DNA of 64,000 bases from Pseudomonas mosselii (GCF_003205295.1 NZ_QJRP01000005.1:186001-250000); one strand, 5' to 3'; shown: positions 1-10,944, numbered from the stretch's first letter. Program-made: numbers and translations. The notes: generated from the letters alone by a model not told the origin.

Positions 1-129
1 CTCAAGGAAATCTTCCCGGCCCGCGAGAAGGTCCTGGCCACCGATGCCGCCCTGTACCACAAGATCAGCGCCGACAACGACGAGGCACTGGAGCTGGTGG
101 AAAGCAGCCCGGCCAAGCATTACGCCTGA
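1..129 (+). CDS. mqo: C-terminal end of probable malate:quinone oxidoreductase (partial)
   Basis: The first 42 codons are open in frame 1 and end in TGA at 127-129. The tail reads [20 protein letters not shown] and finishes SSPAKHYA. I recognise this as the C-terminus of a Pseudomonas malate:quinone oxidoreductase, a membrane-associated FAD enzyme that oxidises malate to oxaloacetate and passes electrons to quinone. The neighbourhood supports this, since in P. putida an mqo gene lies close to hpt-upp-uraA. Only the end of the protein is visible and no catalytic motif is present, so the name is an inference. A strong terminator follows directly. Confidence 0.55.
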   Translation, partial: LKEIFPAREKVLATDAALYHKISADNDEALELVESSPAKHYA

Positions 130-141
130 TCCGGTCGAAAC

Positions 142-169
142 GAAAAAACGCCCCTCGGGGCGTTTTTTA
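142..169 (+). terminator. Rho-independent terminator after the mqo-like gene
   Basis: The stem ACGCCCC/GGGGCGT has a very short loop, with an A run before it and a run of six T after it, 13 bases past the stop codon. The flanking A and T runs also make it usable from the opposite strand. Confidence 0.85.
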
Positions 170-188
170 TTTGCGGCCAAAACCCTCG

Positions 189-280
189 TGGGAGCGGGCT
201 TGCCCCGCGACCTGGCCGGTACAGACCGAATCATCTCCATGGCTGTACCGATGTTATCGCGGGGCAAGCCCGCTCCCACG
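189..280. repeat. REP pair (inverted)
   Basis: Two copies of a Pseudomonas REP palindrome lie in opposite orientation at 189-211 and 257-280. The core GAGCGGGCTTGCCCCGCGA matches its reverse complement in the second copy. They sit between two convergent genes and are typical intergenic REP doublets. Confidence 0.85.
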
Positions 281-292
281 CAACGCTCCGGA

Positions 293-583
293 TCAAACTC
301 GGGCGTTGTCGATGATCTCGATGTACTCCGGCGCATTGCGCTGGTCGGCGATCGCCTCGACGAAGGTCTTGCCATGCTCGTCCTTGCCATCGAGGTCGTA
401 GCCCGCCGCGACAAAGAAGCCCACATAGCGCTCGAAATCATCGACGCGCAGGCCGCGGTAACCCTTGATCAGCTTGTGATGGGACGGCGAGGTCAGGCCA
501 TCGGCCGGCTCGAACTGCAGGAACGTCTTGATGTACTCGTCGCTGATCTCGTCACCAATCACTTGTTTCTTGTCTTTACGCAT
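293..583 (-). CDS. PA4642-family conserved hypothetical protein
   Basis: This is a small acidic protein of 96 residues starting MRKDKKQVIGDEI and ending EYIEIIDNARV. It resembles the conserved pseudomonad family represented by PA4642, which in P. aeruginosa also lies near mqo and hpt. Function is unknown. There is no signal peptide or membrane segment, so it is probably cytoplasmic. The reading frame stays open upstream to 703. I chose the ATG at 583 because GGAG lies about 8 bases before it, and because the family, as I remember it, begins MRKDKK. ATGs at 604 and 613 are in frame but lack a good ribosome site. The gene converges on the REP pair. Confidence 0.7.
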   Translation of the reverse strand: MRKDKKQVIGDEISDEYIKTFLQFEPADGLTSPSHHKLIKGYRGLRVDDFERYVGFFVAAGYDLDGKDEHGKTFVEAIADQRNAPEYIEIIDNARV

Positions 584-653
584 CGCCGACTCCAACTGGG
601 CCATCACGGGCATTTTCGAATGCCGGCAGTTTACCCCCCCAAACCTGCGGCCC

Positions 654-1124
654 TCAACGCGTACGTACGGTACCGGTGTGCAGGTCGGCCCAGATATGGC
701 CATTGGCGTAGGTGAGGAACTGCACGTACAGGGTTTCGTTGCGCAGCAAGTCCATGATCACCCGGTAGTCGGCCATCGGGTAGTTGAGGGTCAGGGTCCG
801 GCTCTTGTCGTCGTAGACAGGCTTTTTCAGGCTCTTGCCACCCTCGCCATCGAAGTTGAGCAACACCTGGCCGATGGTCGAGCCCTTGCTCAATGGCTTG
901 CCCTTCAGGCGCATCTGCAAGGACGAAGTGATCGGAATCGGTTGCTGGTCGGACTGGCGCTGGGTGCCCACCACCACGGTGTAGTCGGTGACCTGCAGCA
1001 ACTGCTGGCTGGCCGGTGCTTCCTGGCGCAGGGCGAGGTCGTCGGGCGGGAGAAACTGGCTGTGCAGCGGGGCGGCCGAGAGTGGCAGGCTTACCGCCAG
1101 CAGGAGGGGGACGATCGCACGCAT
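654..1124 (-). CDS. Conserved hypothetical secreted protein
   Basis: The protein has 156 residues. It begins MRAIVPLLLAVSLPLSAAPL, a typical Sec signal peptide with cleavage probably after the SAAPL region, so the mature protein should be periplasmic. The remainder is polar, with a stretch DYTVVVGTQRQSDQQPI and no catalytic motif that I recognise. The start at 1124 is supported by AAGGAG about 7 bases upstream. The frame is open further upstream to 1280, but those residues look like shadow coding. It lies between the PA4642-like gene and the cupin gene on the same strand. I do not know its function. Confidence 0.7.
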   Translation of the reverse strand: MRAIVPLLLAVSLPLSAAPLHSQFLPPDDLALRQEAPASQQLLQVTDYTVVVGTQRQSDQQPIPITSSLQMRLKGKPLSKGSTIGQVLLNFDGEGGKSLKKPVYDDKSRTLTLNYPMADYRVIMDLLRNETLYVQFLTYANGHIWADLHTGTVRTR

Positions 1125-1221
1125 GTGAGGCTCCTTGGCAAGAGCAGGCACTCTACGCATGAGCCCTGTCGCGGGGCAAGTCGCAGCGGCGAACCGCCGC
1201 CCCCACGATGAAGGAGCAGGC

Positions 1222-1695
1222 TCAATCGAACTGCGCGCGCATCCAGGCATGATACTCGGCAACGCCCGCCTCACCTTCACGCGGCGCCCAGTGAGCGTGT
1301 TCTCCCTCGCCCACCGGCCGGTATGGCCCGGCCTTGCACTCGAACATCACGCTGTCCGCTTCGAGCACCACCAGCCCGTGGTAAGTGCCAGGCGCCAGGT
1401 CGACACCCAGGCACTCGCCACCCGCCAGCAATACACGCTTGTCGATCACATCACCCTGATCGTCGAAAACCAACAGCCCCAGGCGCCCCTTGAGCACGAT
1501 CAGGACCTCGGCCTTGTCATCACTCAGGTGCCGGTGCGGCGGGATATAGGTGTGCGGCTGCAACCCCACCGCCATGCGGTGGCAGGGCTCTTCCATCTGG
1601 TGGAAGTTGTGGTGCTGACGCCCACGCGGGCTTTCGCTGGCCTTCTGTGCCAGCCCAACGAACAACGACTGATCGAGGAACGCGGGCTGGCGCAT
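1222..1695 (-). CDS. WbuC-family cupin-fold protein
   Basis: The protein has 157 residues. It contains the run PRGRQHHNFHQMEEPCHRM followed by PHTYIPPHRHLSDDKAEVL, which is the conserved core of WbuC cupins, named after a gene of O-antigen clusters. The paired HH and HRH histidines and the downstream acidic residue should bind a metal. WbuC proteins are cytoplasmic and their reaction is not settled. The start at 1695 lies 2 bases after the hpt stop (TGATCATG), and AAGGGG at the end of hpt serves as ribosome site, so it is translationally coupled to hpt. That coupling outside any sugar cluster is mildly unexpected. Confidence 0.85.
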   Translation of the reverse strand: MRQPAFLDQSLFVGLAQKASESPRGRQHHNFHQMEEPCHRMAVGLQPHTYIPPHRHLSDDKAEVLIVLKGRLGLLVFDDQGDVIDKRVLLAGGECLGVDLAPGTYHGLVVLEADSVMFECKAGPYRPVGEGEHAHWAPREGEAGVAEYHAWMRAQFD

Positions 1696-1697
1696 GA

Positions 1698-2255
1698 TCA
1701 CAACCCCTTGACCGCGAAGATACCGTTGGCGTTGCGCCAGTAGCCCTTGTAGTCCATGCCATAGCCGAAGATGTAACGGTCGATGCACGGCAGGCCGGTG
1801 TAGGTGGCCTTCAGGTCCGGGCTGGCCTTGCGGTCGTGGTCCTTGTCGATCAGCACGGCGGTGTGCACCGCGCGGGCGCCGGCGTGCTTGCAGAACTCGA
1901 TGATGGCGCTGAGGGTGTGGCCCTCGTCGAGGATGTCGTCGACGATCAGCACGTCGCGGTCGATGAACGACACTTCCGGCTTGGCCTTCCAGAACAGCTC
2001 GCCGCCGCTGGTGGTGTTGCGGTAGCGGGTGGCATGCAGGTACGAAGCTTCCAGCGGGAACTGCAGGTGGGTGAGCAGCTTGCCGGAGAAGATCAGGCCG
2101 CCGTTCATCACGCAGAAGACCACCGGGTTCTTGTCGTGCAGGTCCTTGCAGATCTGTTTGCCGACCTCGGCGATGGCGGCCTCGACCTCGGCTTCGTTGT
2201 ACAGGCAATCAGCCTCGTGCATCACTTGACGGATATGCTCGAGATCGGCGGACAT
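1698..2255 (-). CDS. hpt: Hypoxanthine-guanine phosphoribosyltransferase
   Basis: This is a cytoplasmic purine-salvage enzyme that transfers ribose-5-phosphate from PRPP to hypoxanthine or guanine. Its 185 residues match the usual length. The PRPP-binding signature VLIVDDILDEGHTL is present near the middle and is followed by a K-D/H pair in LIDKDHDR. The start MSADLEHIRQV at 2255 has GGAG just upstream; the longer open frame to 2459 would run into the divergent upp promoter region and is rejected. The cupin gene follows in the same transcript. Together with upp-uraA on the other strand it forms a nucleobase-salvage neighbourhood. Confidence 0.95.
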   Translation of the reverse strand: MSADLEHIRQVMHEADCLYNEAEVEAAIAEVGKQICKDLHDKNPVVFCVMNGGLIFSGKLLTHLQFPLEASYLHATRYRNTTSGGELFWKAKPEVSFIDRDVLIVDDILDEGHTLSAIIEFCKHAGARAVHTAVLIDKDHDRKASPDLKATYTGLPCIDRYIFGYGMDYKGYWRNANGIFAVKGL

Positions 2256-2420
2256 GGCGCTCTCCAGGGGGTGCGTTTTGGAAAAGCGGGCAAAGGTACG
2301 CATCCGCTCGTCCCAGATCAAGCCTTTATGGACTAACGTGCACAATGACTGCACGACATCAAGGACTGAATAGATTAATCTAGCGCGGTTTTTTTGCCCG
2401 CCTCCCGGAGCCCTCCCCCT

Positions 2421-3059
2421 ATGCCTACTCGTGAGATCCGCCATCCGCTGATCCGCCACAAGCTCGGCCTGATGCGCCGTGCCGATATCAGCACCAAGAA
2501 TTTTCGCGAACTCGCCCAGGAAGTCGGTGCACTACTGACCTATGAAGCCACCCAGGACCTGCCGCTCGAAACCTACGAGATCGACGGCTGGTGCGGCAAG
2601 GTGCAAGTCGAGAAGATCGCCGGCAAGAAGATCACCGTCGTGCCGATCCTGCGCGCCGGCATCGGCATGCTCGACGGCGTGCTCAGCCTGGTCCCCGGGG
2701 CCAAGGTGAGTGCCGTGGGCGTTGCCCGCAACGAGGAAACCCTCGAGGCCCACACCTACCTCGAGAAACTCGCGCCGGACATCAACCAGCGCCTGGCCCT
2801 GATCATCGACCCGATGCTGGCCACCGGCGGCTCGATGGTCGCCACCATCGACCTGCTGAAAAAGGCCGGCTGCAAGGAAATCCGCGCCATGGTCCTGGTC
2901 GCGGCGCCCGAAGGCATCGCCGTGGTGGAGAAAGCCCACCCGGATGTGCAGATCTACACCGCGTCGATCGACCAGCGCCTGAACGAACACGGCTACATCG
3001 TCCCAGGCCTGGGTGATGCCGGCGACAAGATCTTCGGCACCAAGCAGAAGGACGCCTGA
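2421..3059 (+). CDS. upp: Uracil phosphoribosyltransferase
   Basis: This cytoplasmic enzyme makes UMP from uracil and PRPP in pyrimidine salvage. The protein is 212 residues, the typical length, beginning [19 protein letters not shown], a hallmark of Upp. The PRPP-binding loop [13 protein letters not shown] and the C-terminal uracil-binding region [17 protein letters not shown] are intact. GGAG precedes the ATG by about 12 bases. The uraA start lies only 2 bases after the stop, so uptake and conversion of uracil are co-transcribed. About 165 bases separate it from divergent hpt. Confidence 0.96.
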   Translation: MPTREIRHPLIRHKLGLMRRADISTKNFRELAQEVGALLTYEATQDLPLETYEIDGWCGKVQVEKIAGKKITVVPILRAGIGMLDGVLSLVPGAKVSAVGVARNEETLEAHTYLEKLAPDINQRLALIIDPMLATGGSMVATIDLLKKAGCKEIRAMVLVAAPEGIAVVEKAHPDVQIYTASIDQRLNEHGYIVPGLGDAGDKIFGTKQKDA

Positions 3060-3061
3060 TC

Positions 3062-4336
3062 ATGCAGGACGGCTTCAACGACCCGCTCTGGCGCCAGGTC
3101 GTCTCGGGCGCGCAGATGCTCTTCGTGGCATTTGGCGCGCTGGTGCTGATGCCGCTGATCACCGGCCTCGATCCGAACGTGGCGCTGTTCACCGCCGGCA
3201 TCGGCACCCTGCTGTTCCAGCTGGTCACGGGCCGTCAGGTCCCGGTTTTCCTGGCCTCGAGCTTCGCCTTCATCACTCCGATCATCCTCGCCAAGGGCCA
3301 GTTCGGCCTGGCCGAGACCATGGGCGGCGTAATGGCTGCAGGCTTCGTGTACACCTTCATGGGCCTGATGGTGAAGATCAAGGGCACCGGTTTCATCGAC
3401 CGCATGCTGCCGCCGGTGGTGATCGGCCCGGTGATCATCTCCATCGGCCTGGCCATGGCGCCGATCGCCGCCAACATGGCGATGGGCAAGGGTGGTGACG
3501 GTGCTGCGCTGATGCCGTACAAGACCGCCATGCTGATCTCCATGCCGGCACTGTTGACCACGCTGATCGTGGCTGTATTCGGCAAGGGCATCTTCCGTCT
3601 GGTACCGATCATTGCCGGTGTGCTGGTGGGCTTCGGCCTGTCGTTCGCCTTCGGCGTCGTCGACACCGCCAAGATCGCCGCGGCCCCCTGGCTGGAACTG
3701 CCCAACTTCACCGCGCCAGCCTTCAACTGGCAGGCCATTCTGTTCATCGTGCCCGTGGCCCTGGCCCCGGCGATCGAACACATCGGCGGGGTGATTGCGG
3801 TAGGCAGCGTGACCGGCCGTGACTACCTGAAAAAGCCCGGCCTGCACCGCACGCTGCTGGGTGACGGCCTGGCCACCACCGCCGCCGGCCTGTTCGGCGG
3901 CCCGCCCAATACCACCTACGCCGAAGTGACCGGCGCGGTGATGCTGACCAAGAACTACAACCCGAAGATCATGACCTGGGCGGCGGTGTTCGCCATCACC
4001 CTGGCCTTCATCGGCAAGTTCGGCGCGCTGCTGCAAAGCATTCCGGTACCGGTGATGGGCGGCATTCTCTGCTTGCTGTTCGGCTCAATCGCGGCGGTGG
4101 GCATGAACACCATGATCCGCCACAAGATCGACCTGGCCGAGGCGCGCAACCTGGTGATCGTTTCGGTGACCCTGGTATTCGGTATCGGCGGCGTGCTGAT
4201 CGGCAGCGGCGACGGCCCGGACGACTGGGGCCTGAAGGGCATCGCCCTGTGCGCCGTGGTGGCGATTGCCCTGAACCTGATCCTGCCGGGCAACGATGGC
4301 TGGAAGAACAAGAAGCTGGATGATCAGTTGCCTTGA
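3062..4336 (+). CDS. uraA: Uracil permease (NCS2 family)
   Basis: This is an inner-membrane nucleobase:proton symporter of 424 residues with many hydrophobic helices. The family features visible are the substrate-binding stretch ALAPAIEHIGGVIAVG with its glutamate, and the later GLFGGPPNTTYAEVTGAV motif. It is the second gene of the upp operon (2-base gap), which argues for uracil as substrate. A REP doublet that can act as a terminator follows. Confidence 0.94.
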   Translation: MQDGFNDPLWRQVVSGAQMLFVAFGALVLMPLITGLDPNVALFTAGIGTLLFQLVTGRQVPVFLASSFAFITPIILAKGQFGLAETMGGVMAAGFVYTFMGLMVKIKGTGFIDRMLPPVVIGPVIISIGLAMAPIAANMAMGKGGDGAALMPYKTAMLISMPALLTTLIVAVFGKGIFRLVPIIAGVLVGFGLSFAFGVVDTAKIAAAPWLELPNFTAPAFNWQAILFIVPVALAPAIEHIGGVIAVGSVTGRDYLKKPGLHRTLLGDGLATTAAGLFGGPPNTTYAEVTGAVMLTKNYNPKIMTWAAVFAITLAFIGKFGALLQSIPVPVMGGILCLLFGSIAAVGMNTMIRHKIDLAEARNLVIVSVTLVFGIGGVLIGSGDGPDDWGLKGIALCAVVAIALNLILPGNDGWKNKKLDDQLP

Positions 4337-4353
4337 TCCGGCGCTAGACTGAC

Positions 4354-4435
4354 CTGGCCTCTTCGCGGGTAAACCCGCTCCCACAGGACTCTCACCGAAC
4401 CTGTGGGAGCGGGTTTACCCGCGAAGAGGCCGGCC
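4354..4435. repeat. REP pair (inverted)
   Basis: Two copies of the classical P. putida REP core CGCGGGTAAACCCGCTCCCA face each other with about 12 bases between them. Together they form a near-perfect palindrome between the convergent uraA and hemH genes and probably stop or stabilise both transcripts. Confidence 0.9.
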
Positions 4436-4450
4436 TGGTCAACCCAGGCC

Positions 4451-5464
4451 TCAAGCCTTCTCGCACATCCCCGCCAACACCCTCACCCACTCCGGGTGAT
4501 CATTCAGGCACGGCACCAGCACCAGCTCCTTCCCTCCCGCCTCGATGAACTGCTCCTTGCCCCGATCGCCAATCTCCTCCAGCGTTTCGATGCAATCGGC
4601 GACGAACGCCGGGCACATCACCAGCAGCTTCTTCACCCCCGCCTTGCCCAGCTCGTCCAGGCGCGTCTCGGTGTAGGGCTCGATCCACTTGGCCCGGCCC
4701 AGGCGCGACTGGAACGATACCGACCACTTGCCGTCGGCAATACCCATCTTCTGCGCGAACGCCCTGGCCGTGGCCAGGCACTGACCGCGATAGCACACCG
4801 CACGCATCTCGGCGCTGGCGTCCTTGCAACAGTCGGCGGCCTGGAAGTCGTGGTTGCCGGTGGGGTCGAGCTTTTTCAGGTGCCGCTCGGGCAAACCATG
4901 GAAGCTCAGCAGCAGGTGATCGTAATCCTGTTCCAGGTACGGGCGGGCACTGGCGACCAGGGCATCGATGTACTCCGGGTGGTCGTAGAACGGCTGCAGA
5001 ATGCGGGTCTGCAAGGGCAGCTTGCGCTCGGCAATGGTCTGCTTCGCCAACTCCACGACCGTGGTCACGGTGCTGTCGGCGAATTGTGGATAAAGCGGCG
5101 CCAACGTCACCTTGCGAACGCCTTGCGCGGCCAGGCGCTCCAGGACCTCCGGCAGCGCCGGTTGTCCGTAGCGCATGGCGATCTCCACCGGCCCATGGGG
5201 CCAATGGGCCGTCATCGCCTGCTGCAGACGGCGGGTCAGCACCACCAGCGGCGAGCCCTCGTCCCACCAGATCGAGGCGTAGGCATGGGCTGACTGCTCG
5301 GGACGCTTGATCAGGATCAGCGACACCAGCAACCGGCGCACCGGCCAGGGCAGATCGATCACGTACGGGTCCATGAGGAACTGGTTGAGGTAACGGCGCA
5401 CGTCAGCCACCGAGGTGGAGGCCGGCGAACCCAGGTTGACCAGCAGCAGGGCGTGATCGTTCAT
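4451..5464 (-). CDS. hemH: Ferrochelatase
   Basis: This enzyme inserts ferrous iron into protoporphyrin IX in the last step of heme synthesis, at the membrane surface. The protein is 337 residues. It begins [17 protein letters not shown], and the signature [13 protein letters not shown] carries the catalytic histidine. I chose the ATG at 5464 because the longer open frame to 5758 lies inside the upstream epimerase gene. It is the downstream partner of that gene (13-base gap), so the two are probably co-transcribed. hemA lies in a separate operon further along. Confidence 0.95.
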   Translation of the reverse strand: MNDHALLLVNLGSPASTSVADVRRYLNQFLMDPYVIDLPWPVRRLLVSLILIKRPEQSAHAYASIWWDEGSPLVVLTRRLQQAMTAHWPHGPVEIAMRYGQPALPEVLERLAAQGVRKVTLAPLYPQFADSTVTTVVELAKQTIAERKLPLQTRILQPFYDHPEYIDALVASARPYLEQDYDHLLLSFHGLPERHLKKLDPTGNHDFQAADCCKDASAEMRAVCYRGQCLATARAFAQKMGIADGKWSVSFQSRLGRAKWIEPYTETRLDELGKAGVKKLLVMCPAFVADCIETLEEIGDRGKEQFIEAGGKELVLVPCLNDHPEWVRVLAGMCEKA

Positions 5465-5477
5465 GCAGCGTCCTATG

Positions 5478-7556
<2,079 letters not shown>

Positions 7557-7566
7557 TCGACGGGAA

Positions 7567-7596
7567 ACTTATACAAAAAATTATACTTGTATAAGT
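7567..7596. promoter_or_regulatory. Inverted-repeat operator B of the photorepair group
   Basis: ACTTATACAA-N10-TTGTATAAGT is a perfect 10-base inverted repeat with a third TTATAC in its centre. It stands 66 bases upstream of the DUF523-DUF1722 gene and shares its half-site with operators A and C. Confidence 0.65.
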
Positions 7597-7616
7597 TTTC
7601 ATCTGTGCTGGAATAG

Positions 7617-7647
7617 ACTTGTACAAAACCTGCAGCCTGTACAAGTC
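7617..7647. promoter_or_regulatory. Inverted-repeat operator C of the photorepair group
   Basis: ACTTGTACAA and TGTACAAGT are separated by about 12 bases, ending 15 bases before the DUF523-DUF1722 start codon. The spacing from operator B is about one and a half helical turns, so two regulator molecules could bind next to each other over the promoter. Confidence 0.65.
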
Positions 7648-7662
7648 ATTCCGGAGTCCGCG

Positions 7663-8631
7663 ATGAACGCTTCCCCGCCCAGCGGCAAGCCACGCCTGGC
7701 CATCAGCGCCTGCCTGACCGGCCTCAATGTGCGCTACAACGCCGGCCACAAAGCCTCCAGCCTCTGTCTCGAGCTGCTCGACAAGCATTTCGACTGGGTC
7801 CCCCTGTGCCCCGAGGTCGCCATCGGCCTGGGCACGCCCCGTGAACCCATCCGCCTGGTGGGCGACCCGGAGCACCCCGCCGTCACCGGCACGCGCAACA
7901 GCGCCACCGATTTTGCCGGCCCACTGCGTGCCTATGGCGCCCAGATGGCCGATGAACTCGACGATATCTGCGGCTACATCTTCATGCAAAAGTCACCGTC
8001 CTGCGGCCTCGAACGGGTCAAGGTCTACCAGGAGGACGGCCACCCGGCCCACCAGGGGGGCCGGGGCGCCTACGCTGCGGCATTTTGCGAGCGACGCCCG
8101 GACCTGCCGGTCGAGGAGGAAGGCCGCCTGCACGATCCGGTGCTGCGGGAAAACTTCATCGCCCGCGTCTACGCCTATGCCGACTGGTGCCAACTGATGC
8201 GCCAGGGCCTGAGCCGCGGTGCGCTGATCCGCTTCCATGCACGCTACAAGTACCTGCTGATGGCGCACAATCCCCAGGCGTATCGCAGCCTCGGCCGCCT
8301 TCTCGGCAGCATGAGCCGCGACGATGACCCGGCGCAGCTCGGCCCGCGCTACTTCAGCCAGTTGATGCAGGCCCTGCGCCGCTGCGCCAGCCGCGGCACC
8401 CACGGCAACGTGCTGCAGCACCTGAGCGGCTACCTGCGCAACGACCTGGGCCAGGCGGACAAGGCCGAGTTGCAGCAGCTCATCGGCCAATACCAGAAAG
8501 GTGTGGTGCCCCTGGTCGTACCCTTGACCCTGCTCAAGCACCACCTGCGCCGTCATCCGGATCCCTACCTGCTGCAACAGGCCTACCTGCAACCCCATCC
8601 GGAAGACCTCGGGCTACGCAATGCCATCTGA
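7663..8631 (+). CDS. DUF523-DUF1722 fusion protein (TudS-like plus YbgA domain)
   Basis: The protein has 322 residues. Residues 10-160 form a DUF523 domain with cysteines C17 (SACLTG), C49 (LCPEVAIGLGTPREP) and C114 (KSPSCG). These are the three positions expected to hold a [4Fe-4S] cluster in the TudS thiouracil desulfurase family. Residues about 190-310 form DUF1722 (YbgA), a small helical domain. E. coli ybgA is also adjacent to phr, so the link to photolyase is old. Start at 7663 with GGAG 6 bases upstream. It overlaps the MerR gene by 11 bases, which makes it first gene of an operon with the regulator, phrB and an SDR. Its role is not established. Confidence 0.88.
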   Translation: MNASPPSGKPRLAISACLTGLNVRYNAGHKASSLCLELLDKHFDWVPLCPEVAIGLGTPREPIRLVGDPEHPAVTGTRNSATDFAGPLRAYGAQMADELDDICGYIFMQKSPSCGLERVKVYQEDGHPAHQGGRGAYAAAFCERRPDLPVEEEGRLHDPVLRENFIARVYAYADWCQLMRQGLSRGALIRFHARYKYLLMAHNPQAYRSLGRLLGSMSRDDDPAQLGPRYFSQLMQALRRCASRGTHGNVLQHLSGYLRNDLGQADKAELQQLIGQYQKGVVPLVVPLTLLKHHLRRHPDPYLLQQAYLQPHPEDLGLRNAI

Positions 8632-9496
8632 CCCATTGCTGCCCATCGGCGAAGTGGCCCGCCTGACCGGCGTAAACCCGGTCACCCTGCGCGCCTGGGA
8701 ACGCCGTTACGGCCTGATCAAGCCGCAGCGCACGGCCAAGGGCCATCGCCTTTATCCTCAGGACCAGGTGCAGCGGGTCCAGGCCGTGCTGCGCTGGCTG
8801 GAGCGTGGCGCCGCGGTGAGCCAGGTGCGCGAACTGCTGGACAATGCCGCGCACACCACAACGCCGATCCAGGGGGAATGGGGCGAACGCATCGAACAGC
8901 TGATCGCGGCCATCGCCCGCCTTGCCCAACGCCCGCTGGACCTGCTGATCAACCAGGTGATGGCCCTCTACCCCGCCGTGACCGTCTGCGAACACCTGCT
9001 GCTGCCGCTGCTCGAAGCTCTTGAACAGCGCTGGCAGTCCCATTTCGACGCTCGACTGGAACAAGTGTTCTTTCAGGGTTGGTTGCGCAGCAAGCTGGGA
9101 GCACGGGTCTATCACGATAGCCACTCGCTCGCAGGCCCCTGCGTGCTGCTTGCCCGCACCGACGATGCGCCCTTCAACCCGGAGTTCTGGCTCTGCGCCT
9201 GGCTGCTGAGCAGCAACGGCTACCCTCTGGAGATCCTAGAATGGTCGGTCGAACCCCGCCAACTGCGCCTGGCCGTGGAACAGTTGCAGCCACAAGCGCT
9301 GCTGCTGCACCTCGGTCGCCGCCCCGACCTCGCCGTACTGGGCCGCGCACTGCAGGACGTCAACACAATGAAACTCCTGGGTGGTGGCACAGTCAGTCTC
9401 CATGAGACGGAATTGCACGCACTGTCACTGCCTGACCTGCACCTGTTCGACAGCCCGCAAACTGCCTTGCGCTGCCTTCAGCGACCCCGACCTTGA
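8621..9496 (+). CDS. MerR-family regulator of LitR/CarH type, apparently unable to bind B12
   Basis: The protein has 291 residues. Residues 7-75 form a MerR winged helix (IGEVARLTGVNPVTLRAWE then RRYGLIKP). The remainder corresponds to the helical and cobalamin-binding domains of CarH/LitR light sensors. The W-x9-EH cap motif is replaced (RWQSHFDARLEQ has Q where H is expected and different spacing), and the D/E-x-H-x2-G cobalt ligand is absent (TDDAPFNPEFW). This fits the Pseudomonas class of LitR proteins that rely on a separate LOV blue-light protein. Its own gene is in the light-type operon, so it is probably autoregulatory, acting on the repeats at 6493-7647. The target assignment is an inference. 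Confidence 0.85.
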   Translation: MPSDPLLPIGEVARLTGVNPVTLRAWERRYGLIKPQRTAKGHRLYPQDQVQRVQAVLRWLERGAAVSQVRELLDNAAHTTTPIQGEWGERIEQLIAAIARLAQRPLDLLINQVMALYPAVTVCEHLLLPLLEALEQRWQSHFDARLEQVFFQGWLRSKLGARVYHDSHSLAGPCVLLARTDDAPFNPEFWLCAWLLSSNGYPLEILEWSVEPRQLRLAVEQLQPQALLLHLGRRPDLAVLGRALQDVNTMKLLGGGTVSLHETELHALSLPDLHLFDSPQTALRCLQRPRP

Positions 9497-9507
9497 GCCT
9501 GCAACCC

Positions 9508-10944
9508 ATGCAACTGATCTGGCTGCGCAGCGACCTGCGCATCGACGACAACACCGCCCTCGCGGCCGCCTGCCAAGGTGGCCCGACCTTGGCTCTCTGG
9601 ATCGCCAGCCCCGGCCAGTGGCAAGCCCACGACGACGCACCGTGCAAGGTCGATTTCTGGCTGCGCAACCTGCGGCTGCTGCAACAGTCGCTGGAGGCAC
9701 TGAACATTCCGCTGCTGATTCGCACCAGCGATACCTGGGATGAAATCCCGGCCTGCGTGATGGAGGTCTGTCGCCAGCATGGCATCGAGGCCGTGCACTG
9801 GAACGACGAGTACGGTATCAACGAGGCCCGGCGGGACAAGGCAACCCATGAAGCGCTGCTGCAAGCTGGGATCACCGCCACCGGCCACCTCGACCAGCTG
9901 CTGTTCAGACCCGGCAGCGTACTGACCCGCACTGGTCAGTACTTCCAGGTATTCAGCCAGTTCAAGCGGGTCTGCCTGGAGCACCTGCACCGCAGCCTTC
10001 CACCCCTTGTTCATTCAGTGGAGCGCCAGCAAGCCCTCGGGATCCACAGCGACGCCATCCCCGAGCAGATCGAAGGCTTCGAACCCCCATCCGAAACCCT
10101 GCGCCAACACTGGCCGGCAGGCGAGGATGAAGGCAGGCGGCGGCTACAGCACTTCGTCGACGAAACCATCGATGACTATGCACAACTGCGCGACCTGCCC
10201 GCCAAGGCCGGCACCAGCCAGCTGTCCCCCTACCTCGCCGCCGGCGTGATCTCGCCGCGCCAGTGCCTGCACGCGGCACTGGCCAGCAACCGGGGCGAGT
10301 TCGACAGCGGCAGCGTCGGCGTGCAGACCTGGGTCAACGAGTTGCTGTGGCGCGAGTTCTACAAGCACACCCTGGTGGGCTACCCCCGCGTCTCCCGGCA
10401 CCGCGCCTTCCGCCCGCAGACAGAAGCATTGCCCTGGCGCGAGGCCCCCACCGACCTGCAGGCCTGGAAGGAAGGCCGCACCGGCTTCCCCCTCATCGAT
10501 GCCGCCATGCGCCAGCTGCTGCACACCGGCTGGATGCACAACCGCCTGCGTATGATCGTCGCCATGTTCCTCAGCAAGAACCTGTTGATCGACTGGCGAC
10601 ACGGCGAACGACATTTCATGCGTCACCTGATAGACGGTGACCTGGCCGCCAACAACGGTGGTTGGCAGTGGAGCGCCTCGACGGGGACCGATGCGGTGCC
10701 CTATTTCCGCATTTTCAACCCCGTTACCCAATCGCAGCGTTTCGACCCCAAGGGAACCTTCATCCGTCATTGGTTGCCTGAACTGGAAGGAAAAGATGAT
10801 CGATCGATCCATCAGCCGGTGAAATCCATGGATCTATTTGCTACTAATTGTTACTTGAGCCCAATAGTCGATATCGATAGCAGTCGCCAAAGGGCACTGG
10901 AAGCCTTCAGAGGTTTGTCCAACTGGCAGGATCATAGGGCATAA
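9508..10944 (+). CDS. phrB: Class I CPD photolyase
   Basis: This flavoprotein repairs cyclobutane pyrimidine dimers with blue-light energy. The protein has 478 residues, the usual length. It begins MQLIWLRSDLRIDDNTALAA (N-terminal antenna domain), and the FAD domain carries WMHNRLRMIVAMFLSKNLL and the GTDAVPYFRIFNP signature. The frame also permits a TTG at 9493 that would overlap the MerR stop (TTGA). I prefer the ATG at 9508 because the family begins M-x-L-x-W-x-R-x-DLR. The gene follows the LitR-like regulator directly and is expected to be light-induced with it. Confidence 0.95.
   Translation: MQLIWLRSDLRIDDNTALAAACQGGPTLALWIASPGQWQAHDDAPCKVDFWLRNLRLLQQSLEALNIPLLIRTSDTWDEIPACVMEVCRQHGIEAVHWNDEYGINEARRDKATHEALLQAGITATGHLDQLLFRPGSVLTRTGQYFQVFSQFKRVCLEHLHRSLPPLVHSVERQQALGIHSDAIPEQIEGFEPPSETLRQHWPAGEDEGRRRLQHFVDETIDDYAQLRDLPAKAGTSQLSPYLAAGVISPRQCLHAALASNRGEFDSGSVGVQTWVNELLWREFYKHTLVGYPRVSRHRAFRPQTEALPWREAPTDLQAWKEGRTGFPLIDAAMRQLLHTGWMHNRLRMIVAMFLSKNLLIDWRHGERHFMRHLIDGDLAANNGGWQWSASTGTDAVPYFRIFNPVTQSQRFDPKGTFIRHWLPELEGKDDRSIHQPVKSMDLFATNCYLSPIVDIDSSRQRALEAFRGLSNWQDHRA

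Noticed and set aside
1148-1205. REP-like palindrome upstream of the secreted-protein gene
   Set aside because: Only the core CGCGGGGCAAG and a GCGGCG/CGCCGC stem are recognisable; too degenerate to call a REP.
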